Shown: positions 1-11,000 of the stretch, piece by piece
How the letters are laid out: each line of letters begins with the position of its first letter
Position numbering within the stretch: the stretch's first letter is position 1
Source of the DNA: Apostichopus japonicus
Taxonomy: Eukaryota; Echinodermata; Holothuroidea; Aspidochirotida; Stichopodidae
Assembly: GCF_037975245.1 (NCBI RefSeq)
Contig: NC_092569.1
Span: forward strand, 32,232,168-32,252,167
DNA length: 20,000 bases
Direction: 5' to 3'
Notes under the pieces: generated by a model
Seen by the model: only the letters and a program-made list of their open reading frames with translations
Database searches by the model: none
What the model was told of the DNA's origin: nothing
Made by a program: the position numbers and the translations under genes

Positions 1-1894
1 AGTCCCAACCCCCATAATCCAACAAGTGGGTTTGTTTGTGTTTGTACCAAAAAAGCTTGAAATGAGCTTTAAAAACATCAGCTCCTATTCTTTATTTACA
101 AAGGGAGGGGGGGGGCACTGTCTCATTTAAGTGTTAATGTATGTGTTGTTGAAAACTTATGAAATGTTTACCAATTGTACACATATGCTGTCACATTGTT
201 GTAACAAGCTAACTGCAATTGTTTTGTAATGGCATTGCCCCTTCAAGAGTATAGTGAGCAGAATTTGACTACAAAATGTCTGCCGTGTCAAGTTCTTTCA
301 TACCCCGAAATTGACAAATCGCCAATGAGCTAACTGTATCCTTTGTGTAATTATACATCAATTGACTCTGGATGCTGTTTACTATGTTCTGAGCCTCTAA
401 ACTCAGACAGACCAGGTCCCAGAGAGTAGTGGTATCATGTTTAGGTAATTTTGGTTATTTTAGGGAGTAAGATTTCTAAGTGCCAAAAATACGTGCAAAA
501 CTTGGGAGAAGATGTCAAAAGATTAAAAAAAAAAACAGTTTGATCAGCATATACCTGAATTGGATTAAAACTTATGAAATAGTTTACTCTGCTTCGCTGC
601 AAAAAGTGTAGATTGCCTGCTGTATCGTTGCTAGTAAAATCTAACGGTGCGTCAATTATGAAGGTGCGTCAATTATAATGCCTTTACTAATTTACACATT
701 GATCGCTTTGCCAATTGTCTTTCAAAATTTCTATTATAGGATTAGCCTTTGTTTATAGCAAGTCACATTAAGTGCTCAAAAGTTTAACATTCTTCTTGCA
801 AACTGAGTGGCTTAATGTTATCTGTTGGTGGACATGAACCACCTGCTGACAAACTTCTGCATCACCTGAACAGATTTTTATTATGGCCAAACATATTACC
901 AAGAAGAAATCATTACTTAGCCAAAAGTTCACTGGCACCTTGCATATTGAAATTCCCTACAAGACTACTATTCATTGGGTCTCTAAACCAACCTTAGGCT
1001 AGAGTAGACCTAACGTACTGCCTAGGCCTTTCAATATAAAGACCAACGTTGCACATGAGCATTTTTTTCCCTTGTATTTCTCCCTTGTCCTGTTTTGGTA
1101 AGAGTAACGGTTTTACAGAAATGTTATCTTCTAGCTGAACTCGAATAGAATATTGGTTGTTGGTCCTAATCTTCTATGATTATTTATATTTCATTTGTGA
1201 ACATGTCAATTTTACTGTTAGGCTAACGGTTATGCAGTTAGACCTACGTAAGGCTACCTCTTGGGGCCTAAGCTGTCGTCAGCTACAAACTGCAAACCAT
1301 GGCTCATATAATTTTCCCAAACGAAAACAGTTCAAGTTGCGAGAACACATGAAGTCTTCTCTCATTTTACTTACAGGCTTCCAGACCAGGCTGCCGAGTT
1401 GCCCTTATCTTCAGGGTAGCCGTCATCTACAAGTTTGCACGTTCCATTTCATTTTAACGCGCCGTGGCCACAGTACACGCTCTTGGTTCTTAATTGGCTC
1501 TTGGAAACGGAAGCGCGTCACAGGTCAACTTATCTGTCGTCAAAACACATTGAAACTAACCCCAGCCGTGCTCGTTGCGATCAAAGGAAGCGACTCGGAT
1601 TTTGACAGGCATATGAGGAACGCAATACATAACAGTCAAAGAAATAAAGTATACGTAAGGGGATGACATTTATGTTTATCTTCACACCCGAAATGCATTG
1701 AAAACTAGCTGAAAACCTGTCATTCCACTTGTTGATTTTACGTCTCATCCAAACGAAAAGCACATATCACAGTCGTGGCTAGGCTAGATCACGGACGCAC
1801 AACTATATCATTAGGCCTACAGTAATAGATCCTACAATTGAATAGAGTAGGCCTACACATATAATGACAATTTATCCTCACTGACTTTTTCAGG
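1..1894. other. Intergenic, no supported gene
   Basis: AT-rich sequence with a run of nine G at 107-115 and several TAGGCCTA-type words near 1812 and 1848. The longest open frame (1157-1666) starts at TTG, overlaps the CpG-rich patch and has no recognisable domain. Confidence 0.5.
1440..1610. promoter_or_regulatory. CpG-rich patch with promoter-like words
   Basis: Against AT-rich surroundings this stretch carries many CpGs (AACGCGCCGTGG, AACGGAAGCGCGTCAC, GCGACTCGG). It also has an inverted CCAAT box (ATTGG near 1493) and an ETS-like CGGAAG. It might be a promoter or a transposon piece. No adjoining gene was identified. Confidence 0.2.
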
Positions 1895-2300
1895 TTTGCC
1901 AATAGTAGTTGTACCAGAGGTCATTGTCTTCAACTTTTCTTTCTAATAGGGTTGTGAATGAATGGAATGGTTTGCCTGAGAAAGTTGTATTGCAAGTAGT
2001 GTGAATGGGTTTTAGAATGCTTTGGACGAGTTCATTAAGCATTATAATCGGGTATGAATTTTGTGTCCTCGGTTTAATTTCTCTCCCTCATGGTCCTTGC
2101 TGGGGACTTGATTGTCCCTCCTGATCCTTTTTTCTACTAAACTTAACTATATACTTTAGTGTAGGATTTAGCAATAGTTGGGAGTCTGTGGGCAAACCTT
2201 AATCTGATATTGTGGTGTGAATTTATCAGGAATGTAGTACTAGGCCATGGTAGGTGCAATATATTAAATGGGTCTGTCTAGAAAAAAAAACAACAACAAC
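1895..2300 (+). mobile_element. Dead 3' end of a non-LTR retrotransposon (LINE)
   Basis: From 1895 the plus strand reads FANSSCTRGHCLQL. After a frame slip it reads SNRVVNEWNGLPEKVV, and after another change SVNGF, a stop, then NALDEFIKHYNRV with a stop at 2055-2057. TRGHxLxL and FFSxRVVNxWNxLPxxVV are the usual C-terminal signature of reverse transcriptase proteins of CR1/L2-like and related LINEs. About 45 residues normally present between these parts seem largely deleted. About 225 bases of 3' UTR follow, ending in nine A then (CAA)n at 2282-2300, a plausible LINE tail. Frameshifts and stops make it inactive. The rest of the element is absent upstream, as expected of a 5'-truncated copy. 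Confidence 0.75.
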
Positions 2301-3361
2301 TGGATTGTGGTGTATGTTGTAGCTTATGTATTTTCCAATAACATCAACTCAGCACAGGGCTGTTGACATCATTCGGTGTTTTATTTTGCTGACACCAAAT
2401 GGCCATAATGATAATTATTAAATGATTACTTATTCTTCGTACTGCCATTACTAGCCTAACCTGAACAGTGATATATTAAAATGCAACAAGTCTTCAAGCT
2501 TTTCATTTAAGAATCCATTTAGCCTGTCCTATTTTGAACATGTGATTGGCAGGTTTTCGGTTAAACTAGCTTATAAAAAAGGAGCTGTTCTGTAAAGTCA
2601 CAACAAAACACATATATATGAATACAAACACACCCATATAACAATTTCTGAATATCTTTTCAGCTGCCCAAAGGTACTGGCAGGAATGCAAGCTCTATTG
2701 AGTGAATTAAACAACCCTCTTTGTACTATTTTAGTATGCTCAGCTCAGCTGGAACCAGCAATGTGGATTTGACAGTACTTAGACAATGTTTGTCTGAAAA
2801 GCATTCAATAGCTGCTTTGTAATGAACTGGGTTGACTTTGCTCAAGGCCATGGCAGGATTACAATTGGACTGGACCATTGATTTGTTAACAAAGTACTGA
2901 CATTTTCAGGGAGTTGTAATGTTCTGTCTACAGATAAGTTTGAAAGAGTTCTTTTAATTTCAATCGTCAATGTGGGTGTCAATTAGGGGAATGGAGAGTT
3001 ACTGACACTAATGCAATAAGTTTCTGGAATAAGTGCATTATCAATGTATTAAAAGGTGTATCATACTGCAACCCCTCGACACCCCCTACCTCACCACTAA
3101 ATTCGCATTTCATTGGAATGCACATGAAGGTTTGATTTTTAACCAAATACCAGATAACACTGAATTTTCAAAAGGGATCAAGTCTTGCTTTACAACAGTC
3201 AAACGAAACTGTGCATTGCCCAGGTTAGGCCTACGCAATATTTTGAACATGTCTTTATCAACATGTAGTGACATGGCTCTCAAGAAAATTCAGTGACCAA
3301 GGCTAGAGTCTACGGTAGTCTTTGCAATAAGCATAACGAAAAAGAAAAAATAATGTCAAAA

Positions 3362-3379
3362 ATAGCCTAATTAGGCTAT
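3362..3379. repeat. Perfect 18-bp palindrome
   Basis: ATAGCCTAATTAGGCTAT is its own reverse complement. Its arms resemble the TAGGCCTA words seen elsewhere in the window. Function unknown. Confidence 0.85.
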
Positions 3380-3656
3380 CACTAGAAGAAACAAAGCTGT
3401 ACCATGAATTTGTAATTATCAAAGAAAACAACGTTTGAAACGTTTGTAGATATTTTCGAAATAAAAAAATGTTTTAAATTCAACAAGTAAAATATTGTCT
3501 TAAACACTTAAACATGGTTTTTCATTCTGCGAAACGGCAAAAGTAGAACGTTAATTCAATCACTTATCCAGCTCCGTCTTCAAACAAATTTACTCGGCGT
3601 GTTTGCCGGCTTATTGTGATCCTTTAAGATTATAAGAAATACCTTCTTTTACTCAG

Positions 3657-3818
3657 ATGGAAACGGTCAGAGACCCAGACGTTATTTCTTCTTTAATTGA
3701 TTTATGTCCTCCTTCTCATTCAGTTGAAGTGATTCCTTCTGCCCTTTGCTTCTCACGCTCCAAAACATCTTCTTCCGTTGATGACGACAGTTTTACGATA
3801 AAAAGGAAATATTTATGA
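3657..3818 (+). CDS. Possible 53-residue exon or small open frame, unrecognised
   Basis: An ATG at 3657 directly follows a splice-acceptor-like TTCTTTTACTCAG and opens 53 codons ending TGA at 3816-3818. The peptide begins METVRDPDVISSLIDLC and is rich in Ser and acidic residues, with SVDDDSF near its end. No domain is recognised and no partner exon was found. It could be the last coding exon of an unseen gene, a transposon scrap or chance. Confidence 0.2.
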   Translation: METVRDPDVISSLIDLCPPSHSVEVIPSALCFSRSKTSSSVDDDSFTIKRKYL

Positions 3819-4379
3819 TACGATCTATGATAACGATCTGAAAGATGACTAACATTAAGATGTATTATAAACGATGTGAACTTTGTAACCTATAAGACTT
3901 TCAAACTGCAAACAGTTGTTTTACCTGCCAGTACATTGGGTTAGTACAGTAGATTAATGAAGCATCTTCTTTCTCGCATTAAGCTTTCAGCCATACCTAT
4001 TCATAAATTATAATCATTTTAGCTTCTAATTCACCAAAACGTTTTGAATAAAATGATGAAAAATTTATTCAAAGCATTTGCAGGAGTTAGGAGATGGGGA
4101 AATTAGGGAGGAGATTTTGCTTATATAGTTATAACAAAATGTTATTACAAATATAATATACTCCAAGTCAATAAAACAGATTGAAATGTAAATTTGGAGT
4201 ACTTGCATTGTAATGGCAGTATGCCATGTATATAATCTGTAGAAATCTGTACGGAACTAAAATTCAATTACATTTATTTCACATTCGAAAAGTCAAAACC
4301 GAATGACACCAGTATTACAAGTTGTGTGATCTTCATACTCAGCCCCAAAATTGCTCCGTGTGGTTCACCTCCAACTAAT

Positions 4380-4446
4380 ATATGGGTAGCTCAGTCAGTA
4401 GAGCATAGTATTGTAATCTAAAGGTTACAGGCTCAAGTACCCATTG
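4380..4446 (+). pseudogene. Degenerate tRNA-like sequence (tRNA pseudogene or SINE head)
   Basis: TAGCTCAGTCAGTAGAGCA is a near-perfect A box with a pairing D arm (GCTC/GAGC). A possible anticodon loop ATTGTAA (anticodon TGT, Thr-like) follows, then a weakened B box GGCTCAAGTAC. ATGGGTA at 4382-4388 is exactly complementary to TACCCAT at 4438-4444, but the span is only 63 bases and the anticodon and T stems mismatch. A functional tRNA is unlikely; a T-rich stretch follows. Confidence 0.55.
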
Positions 4447-7400
4447 ATCAAAACATTTTTCAACTATATTTTTTATTTTACCAGTTAGCTCTCTATTGTA
4501 TACTTTTTTAGTTTATTTCAATCATTGTTTTTTTTCAACATATCAACGATAATTTCAAATTATCATGAATAAACAACTCACGATCTCCAGAATGATTTCA
4601 GCTATCTTCAGGTCACCATATGTGTAAGCTTACTGTGCTTCTGTTATTGTTTTCACTGATTTGGTGATTATTTCTTTTAATTGCAACTTTCAATTCCCTT
4701 CTGATTCTTTTATGTTTTTCTCCTGCAATGTTAAAACATAGAAAAACAATTATGAATATAAAATCTTCATCAATTATTCTTAGAGCTTCCATGATTAAGT
4801 ATCTAACCATGTGACAAGTACAGTAGCTACGAAGCTAAAAGATGGATCATGTTACTCTAACTCCACGTCTACACAATGACGGGCTGTTTTTTATGGTATT
4901 TAAAAAAACACAGTGTGTAACATAGATGATTTTCTTCATGTTAAAATAACCATTCTATTTCACATCTGATTTTTACTGGTTAGAGTAAACAGCTGTTTCC
5001 CAAGTTTAGACTCCTTAAAATTTAATTCATTTTAAATGGAGGGGATATAAATAGACAATGCTCTGATATTATGGATATACCAGTTTGATTTATTGAATAT
5101 TTATTACTGGATGTTGTTTAATGTAGGTGTATTAATAAAGTACGGACATAGAAGATTCAAGTATATAAGCTAAATGAAAAGTAAACTAAACAACTATTTG
5201 CGCAACTTCCAGTCCTAATCCAGCAAAACGAATATGTACCTTGGTATACGGTTGTTTCTAATGGAAGTACAGGGGCGTAAATCCTTCCTTTTCAAGAGGA
5301 AATGTAGATTCAATTCGGGACCGACTAGACCGGCGCAATTTGTGTCGACTGTGCGATTATGAAATATTATAGGGTATTTTGTTTCTTTTTGTTGTCACAT
5401 ACAATTATGAATTGATACGGGAGTCGATTTCACCCACAGAAATTGCCAAATGTGGTTCCATCTTTATTTGTCACAATTTGCTATGGCATTTAAAGTCAAT
5501 GCCTACGAGAATTCATATATCGAAGAGTAAGAAAACCAGACACAACATCCAATATATAGTTTGTCTTTCGCGCAAGGTCCATGGGATATCCGGTTCTTTT
5601 TTTCGTGCAACAATAGTTACCTCGGCAGTACGCGGAATACTTCGAATGTTTTACGCATTGTATCAAGACTTATTTGAAAATTTCAACTATATTATCTCAC
5701 AAATTTCTACTGAATATGCTCAAACCTTAAAGTACGACATTTTATTTCAAACTGTCGATTTATATTAAAAGTTTCATTTGATACCTCCCCGATCCGAAAA
5801 GTTCAACTGGTTTACATAACAAAGTATTTTTTCTCTGAAATAATAAAAAGAGTTAGCTAAAAGATGTAGTTCTGTCGTGGAATGCATCGCTAAAGTTGAA
5901 AAGTGTATCAATTTATTTTGTTTATTTAATATGCCTGGCATGTCTGGCATTAGCAAAACAAGTTTCAATTAATTAATACTGTACTATTTCGGACGGTTCA
6001 CAGAATGTGCGTGAACTACTGCATAGCAACTAAGGTTGACTTAACGCCTGTACTGATATGCAATTGCATGAAAATTTATAGTCTGTACACCCTGTTACGA
6101 AATTTAATCCAAATTTTAGGTGGACGTCCGTGCTTGGGGATTTATCTTAAGAGAGGGGTGGGGCCTAATGGGAGGAGTGTCTCCTCACTTTTGAGAAAAT
6201 TGTGTCTCTGTAAGGGTGTTTCAAAGCAATGATGTTATCATTTTTATTATATATTAAGTACATTTGCGTTCGGGTGTTCTAACATTTGTTAACCATTTAC
6301 TAGAAACATTCTCGGGAAGGGGGAGGGGAGGTCAGGTGTGTGTTCCCGTGGTCCTTGTGGCTACGGCCTTGTATATATTGAATACATAACACATTTAAAA
6401 TACATAATATGACAGTATGGTAGGTATACGCATTTATCTCCTTTCTCAGTGACCTTTTATTAAAGACGACATTCCAATGCCGTTCGACTCACGGAACTTT
6501 GTCTAGAAATGTCAATAACTGACTGGAAGTTAACTTGTTAAGAGAAATCTCTTTATATGCCTAGTTGGCATATCGCTAAAGAGAGAAGCCTTCTGAGAAG
6601 CACTTAACGCCGTGCTGTTACATAATGTAACCTATCCAGTATCATATATGATAGCTATTTACTTTTCTTTGGTTAATTTTCCTTGCCGTCCCAGTTTTCG
6701 TCCCTGAAAATGTTTTGTGTGTGTGGCAGGGACAGCTTTTCCTCTACCTCCTAAATACCTAAATAATAGAATGACGTAGGCAGGCAGCTGGTACTAATAT
6801 ATTTATTCATGCAAAATCATGACTGGCAGTGTATCCGTTGGCTGAAACTGTAGGTAGCCAACCCGCGGGCCCCTGAGAAATGGGTGCCACTGTTGAAATG
6901 AACCACTTATGGCTACGCCTATAAAGTAGCTTTTTCATAGGTGATAACATGCTCCTTTGAATAAATAACTTATATAAATGAACAAGATTTTCCTTATAAT
7001 TTACAGTCATTATTGATGTAATTCTTACGACAATAAACAACTTTTTCAACGCCCAGTGAAACAGCTGACATTTTTTCAATCAGATGTGAGGATACTCGAT
7101 TCCGCAAACAGGATGTGACGTGGGCATCATAAAACAAGGAAGTATTGTTCATATAGAACACCACTGACAAACTGCGAATGTTCCAAACTGTATTAATTAT
7201 ATATTAATACATACATATTGATAGTGTAGAATAGATCATACCGTACATTTCACGGCATATAAGATGTATTGCACTAGTTCATGCATGTGAAATAGTGCTG
7301 ATTAGTAGTATCACTTCCTGTCCTTTCGATACTGCTTTAATTTTGCCTTCCAACCAAAAGCGAAGTAATTTAGCTAAAATAATCACTCATAAATGTTTCT

Positions 7401-7734
7401 TAAAAATATCGATAATAGCAGCTTAACCAGAACAAGTAAATCAACATTCCTATTAATTTCATCAGCTTAGTAGCATTGTCGTCGTTTTGCACACGACTAC
7501 AGAACCTTTAACATGAACCACACTAAATGTATCATAGATTAAAAGTGATCATCATAACTGATGTTCGTTTTAAAAACCAAATACATTTACATGTATTGAA
7601 TTGCAATACCGTTGCTGTCATTGGAACTAGAGGCACGATAGTCAATACGTATACAGTAGGTGTTATGATCGGAACAAGGACAAGTCATCATGATGCAACT
7701 GAAGCTTACTGCACTATTGACTGAAAGTTCAAGA
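4447..7734. other. Intergenic, mostly unrecognised
   Basis: AT-rich sequence upstream of the fibrinogen-related gene. It holds the hairpin at 6549-6583 and two somewhat GC-richer patches (about 6120-6370 and 6835-6920) that share a GTGGCTACG/ATGGCTACG word and may be eroded repeats. Open frames here lack ATG starts or recognisable content. Confidence 0.45.
6549..6583. repeat. Hairpin-forming inverted repeat
   Basis: CTCTTT and ATATGCC pair with GGCATAT and AAAGAG around a TAGTT loop, with a four-base bulge (CGCT) on the 3' side. This gives 13 paired bases. No element ends were identified around it. Confidence 0.7.
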
Positions 7735-7743
7735 TATAAATAG
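7735..7743 (+). promoter_or_regulatory. Candidate TATA box for the fibrinogen-related gene
   Basis: TATAAATAG lies about 265 bases upstream of the proposed start codon at 8006. A start of transcription about 30 bases downstream would leave a leader of roughly 240 bases. The match is good, but such words occur by chance in AT-rich DNA, so the assignment rests on position only. Confidence 0.3.
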
Positions 7744-8005
7744 CTGTACAAAATGATAAGTTGGATTGCGCATGTCGAATAGTCTTCTTTACACACAAGC
7801 CAATAATACTATAAATGTGCAGCACATTTGTATAAGCTGTTCGACAAATCATATTTCAAATAAAATGATGGCATTAATGGACATCCATACTACTACGGTC
7901 ATTTCAATAGGGTGTTGGTCACCTCTAAATAGATACCCTGTGTCATTTGCCATCTTGCACTTCATCGAATATATCTTTGCATGTCATTTATACAAACTCG
8001 AAATC

Positions 8006-8071
8006 ATGGAGAAGTGTTTCAACGTTTTTTTGACTGTTTTGACGATTTGGAGCTCGTTTGGAACAGAAATG
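8006..8071 (+). CDS. Exon 1: signal peptide
   Basis: The exon encodes 22 residues starting MEKCF, followed by a hydrophobic core (VFLTVLTIW) and a small-residue region SSFGTE that fits a signal-peptidase site. The ATG has a favourable context, with A at -3 and G at +4. The exon ends in phase 0 at a consensus donor, G|GTAAGT, at 8072. The frame is also open upstream to an ATG at 7772, so a longer start is formally possible, but that would bury the hydrophobic segment 78 residues inside. The link to the next exon crosses about 6 kb and rests on matching phase and the lack of a better signal-peptide exon closer in. It is the least certain join of the gene. Confidence 0.6.
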
Positions 8072-11000
8072 GTAAGTGTTTCTTTTATTCAATATACTTT
8101 ATATATTACTCTATTGAATATCTTCTGTTTCGAAATAAAAATAAGTTGCGTCTATGTGTTATTGAGCTAACTCTGTTGACATTAAATTATTTGACAAAGT
8201 GAAGTGTTTCGAAAAATGAGGAAAATATCGATAACAATTCCTGATAAATTTTAGTTAGAAGGCCTTCATAATTAAAATATTTTAACTTCGCGAAAGGACA
8301 GCAGTGTTTCGAAAAATAACAAATCGTCCTTAATTTAACCACATATATTAGAATAAAAAACAAAAGATTACCTCTAATCAGTTCTTCTTTGCTTAAATTC
8401 AGTTTTCTTAAAAATTTGCTCACATATAAAATCCTTAAAAGAAAAGCTAATTCATACATCTCAAACGTGTTTCCGTTACACACCAATTTTTTAAAGTCAA
8501 ATAAGTTTCGTAATATGGCCAGCAAAAAGTAATCTCTTTTCAAATTTATGAGAATATCGCTCCCCACATATATTTTAAAGCACGTCAGTTCACAAGGTTT
8601 CTCTCCAATAGCCAACCCCACCTTTCACTGATACGTACCAACACGTTACAGCACCCAATTCATATTATGAATTAGTGAGCTTAAATAAACCTGTAGATCA
8701 TTTTAGTTCATAAGTTTATACTCCAAAATTTTGGCTACGAGTACGATAACTAAAAGCAGAAATTCATTTATTTCAGCGATAACTGAAAACTAAATTTTTT
8801 TTTTTTTTTTTTAGATTCATGAGTTAAATTTTCTTCTTGTCAAAAATCCAATCATGAGATTCCCTCTTTATACAGAGCGATATTCGGTACTTTGTGTATC
8901 GTTAAATGTTTTCAATCTTTTTTTATTTGTTATAATGCCTTGTTTTTATTTTTGGATATAAACTACATATGAATAACTTGATTTTCATCTGCATAAGGCA
9001 ACTTCCTTTTTCAGCTCTGTTATTTTGATATGATTTCCGAACAGACATTTTATTTCTCGTCTTTGTTCAATCCTTGTTGTTTATCCTTATATATACATTA
9101 AAGCAACATCTGCGTTAACTAATCAAAACCAAAACATTTCTATATGATAATCCAATCAAAAAGATGCTTAATTAACTTCCATTTCAAATAGTGAACAGTT
9201 GGGTAAATATAGTGAACAAAACTATCATGACAAGGTACATCCTTTAAATTAGATATCTATTACTTGAAAGGGTGGTTCAGGATTAATCAAATTTGAAGAA
9301 ATGCTCATTTTTACATTTGATTATATCGTTGCAAACTATCATCAAAACGTGACCTTTTCAGATTTAAGTTTCTAAAGAGCACCTAAATATTTACTTTCTT
9401 CGCATGTTCATAGAGATCTCTTTAAAAAATATTGTTATATGTGTGCCAAAGTTTAAACAAACAGTCTGCAACAAAAAATAAAGGCACTTTGAAATGTATT
9501 TTGAAAATATAATATTAAGATCACGATTCTAGTACATGTACATATTCAAGGAAACAAAGTTGAATAACAATAAATCCAACTGGTGTACACGTCAATCTAA
9601 TTTAAAACTAATTTATGGAAACTAAAAAGGGTGAAATGTGCAAAATTAATGCTGAAAATAGAAAATGTAGGTTACACGGATTTATTTCCGAACGAATAAT
9701 CAAAGATAAAAGACTAGAACATAACAAATGCTATTTTGCAGGCACTGGGTTGTGGTTTTAAATTTCTTAAAGAAAAGAATGGTATGATATACGCGATCAT
9801 GAAAATTTCTCCAGCGATTTAAGTGGCTAGCTTTCATGTTTGCTCTCTTTTCGTGTTTCTCATTTCCTTCAGTTAGGCTATATATTGTTAGATATTCCTA
9901 GGGAATTTAATCCCAACACTCTTTTCTTTTAAAATATGATGGATATTAGAGCAGAATAAATGTAAGACATGTTCATTAATTTTATTTAAAATGATAACGC
10001 TTGTAAAGAAAAAACTCAGTCACAAGCCTTGTAAAGTGACAGTTAAATAATATTGATTTCCTCGATTATTTTTTTCGAGAAGTAATATAACTTGACTAAA
10101 GGTAACTCCTTGATACCGACTCAGAGTTTAATGTCGTTTTACAATGCCAAGATAAGAGGTAAATTTAAAGGAAGAAATACGATTTTGACTTTGAATGGCA
10201 AACTTAATTGAGATATTTTTCATATATCGTTAGCTAACTAAAACAGTAACAGAAAATGTGCACATCCCTAAATATGCTCACATGGCATGCAATTAATTAA
10301 TATAAGAAACAATAAAATAACTTTTCGTTTAAGTTACTTTTATGAACATTATGCTGTTTTTACTTCTGTTTTGATTCTTGTGAGATTAAATGAATCACCT
10401 ATAAATTATCGCATTGCTTGTCGAATGTTTGCGACTTGTTTAACTGTATTTTTAATTAACGTGTCGCGCTATTATAATACAATGTGCCACGACGTTGACG
10501 TCTAGTAAGCATTAGCGGTTTAGTGATAATAATGACAACTAATATTATTGTAAGAGCATTGTTTAAAATTGATACTGTTATTACATGATCTGTACATTGA
10601 ATAAACTAGAAGATTAAAAGGATTGAAAGTCTCTTTCCAATGGAGAAGACGTTATAAAATCATACTCAAATTAAAATCGTAGTAAGATGTTTCATTAGTC
10701 TTTGGGTAATCAATCCAGACAAAATATAAGACAAAAACACTGTTTAAATGCCTTGTCAAATATAGACAACTGCACGGAGGAATTGAATTTTTTCTTCCAT
10801 TTTATTAGTTTTGTTACATTATTGCTTCCAATTTAGGCTGTATTCCAGACATTGTGCGACAGGCAAATCTAACATTTCAACCAATCATACGATAAACACT
10901 AAAGGCCATATTACTAGCGGAATAACTCAGTGCAGATGTAAAGAACGTTTCTAAAACTAATTAAATGTAAAATCAACGCCATGATATTCTCATGTATGTC

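Larger units (their letters stand above)
2301..4379. other. Intergenic, mostly unrecognised
   Basis: AT-rich sequence after the LINE tail. Apart from the palindrome at 3362-3379 and the possible exon at 3657-3818, only short frames without support are present. Confidence 0.5.

Noticed and set aside
1157-1666. 169-codon plus-strand open frame
   Set aside because: It starts at TTG and runs through a CpG-rich patch where stops are rarer. No known domain or codon pattern supports it.
4380-4446. Functional tRNA-Thr gene
   Set aside because: Anticodon and T stems mismatch, the B box is off consensus and the body is too short.
5379-5768. 129-codon plus-strand open frame
   Set aside because: It starts at TTG with no ATG until well inside, has no recognisable motif, and no partner exons were seen.
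7190-7210. AT-only inverted repeat GTATTAAT/ATTAATAC
   Set aside because: Eight-base AT-rich arms are expected by chance in this composition.
8187-8621. 144-codon minus-strand open frame
   Set aside because: It begins with GTG, lies in the AT-rich first intron, and its Leu/Lys/Phe-rich translation shows no domain or splice context. Chance is the simpler explanation.
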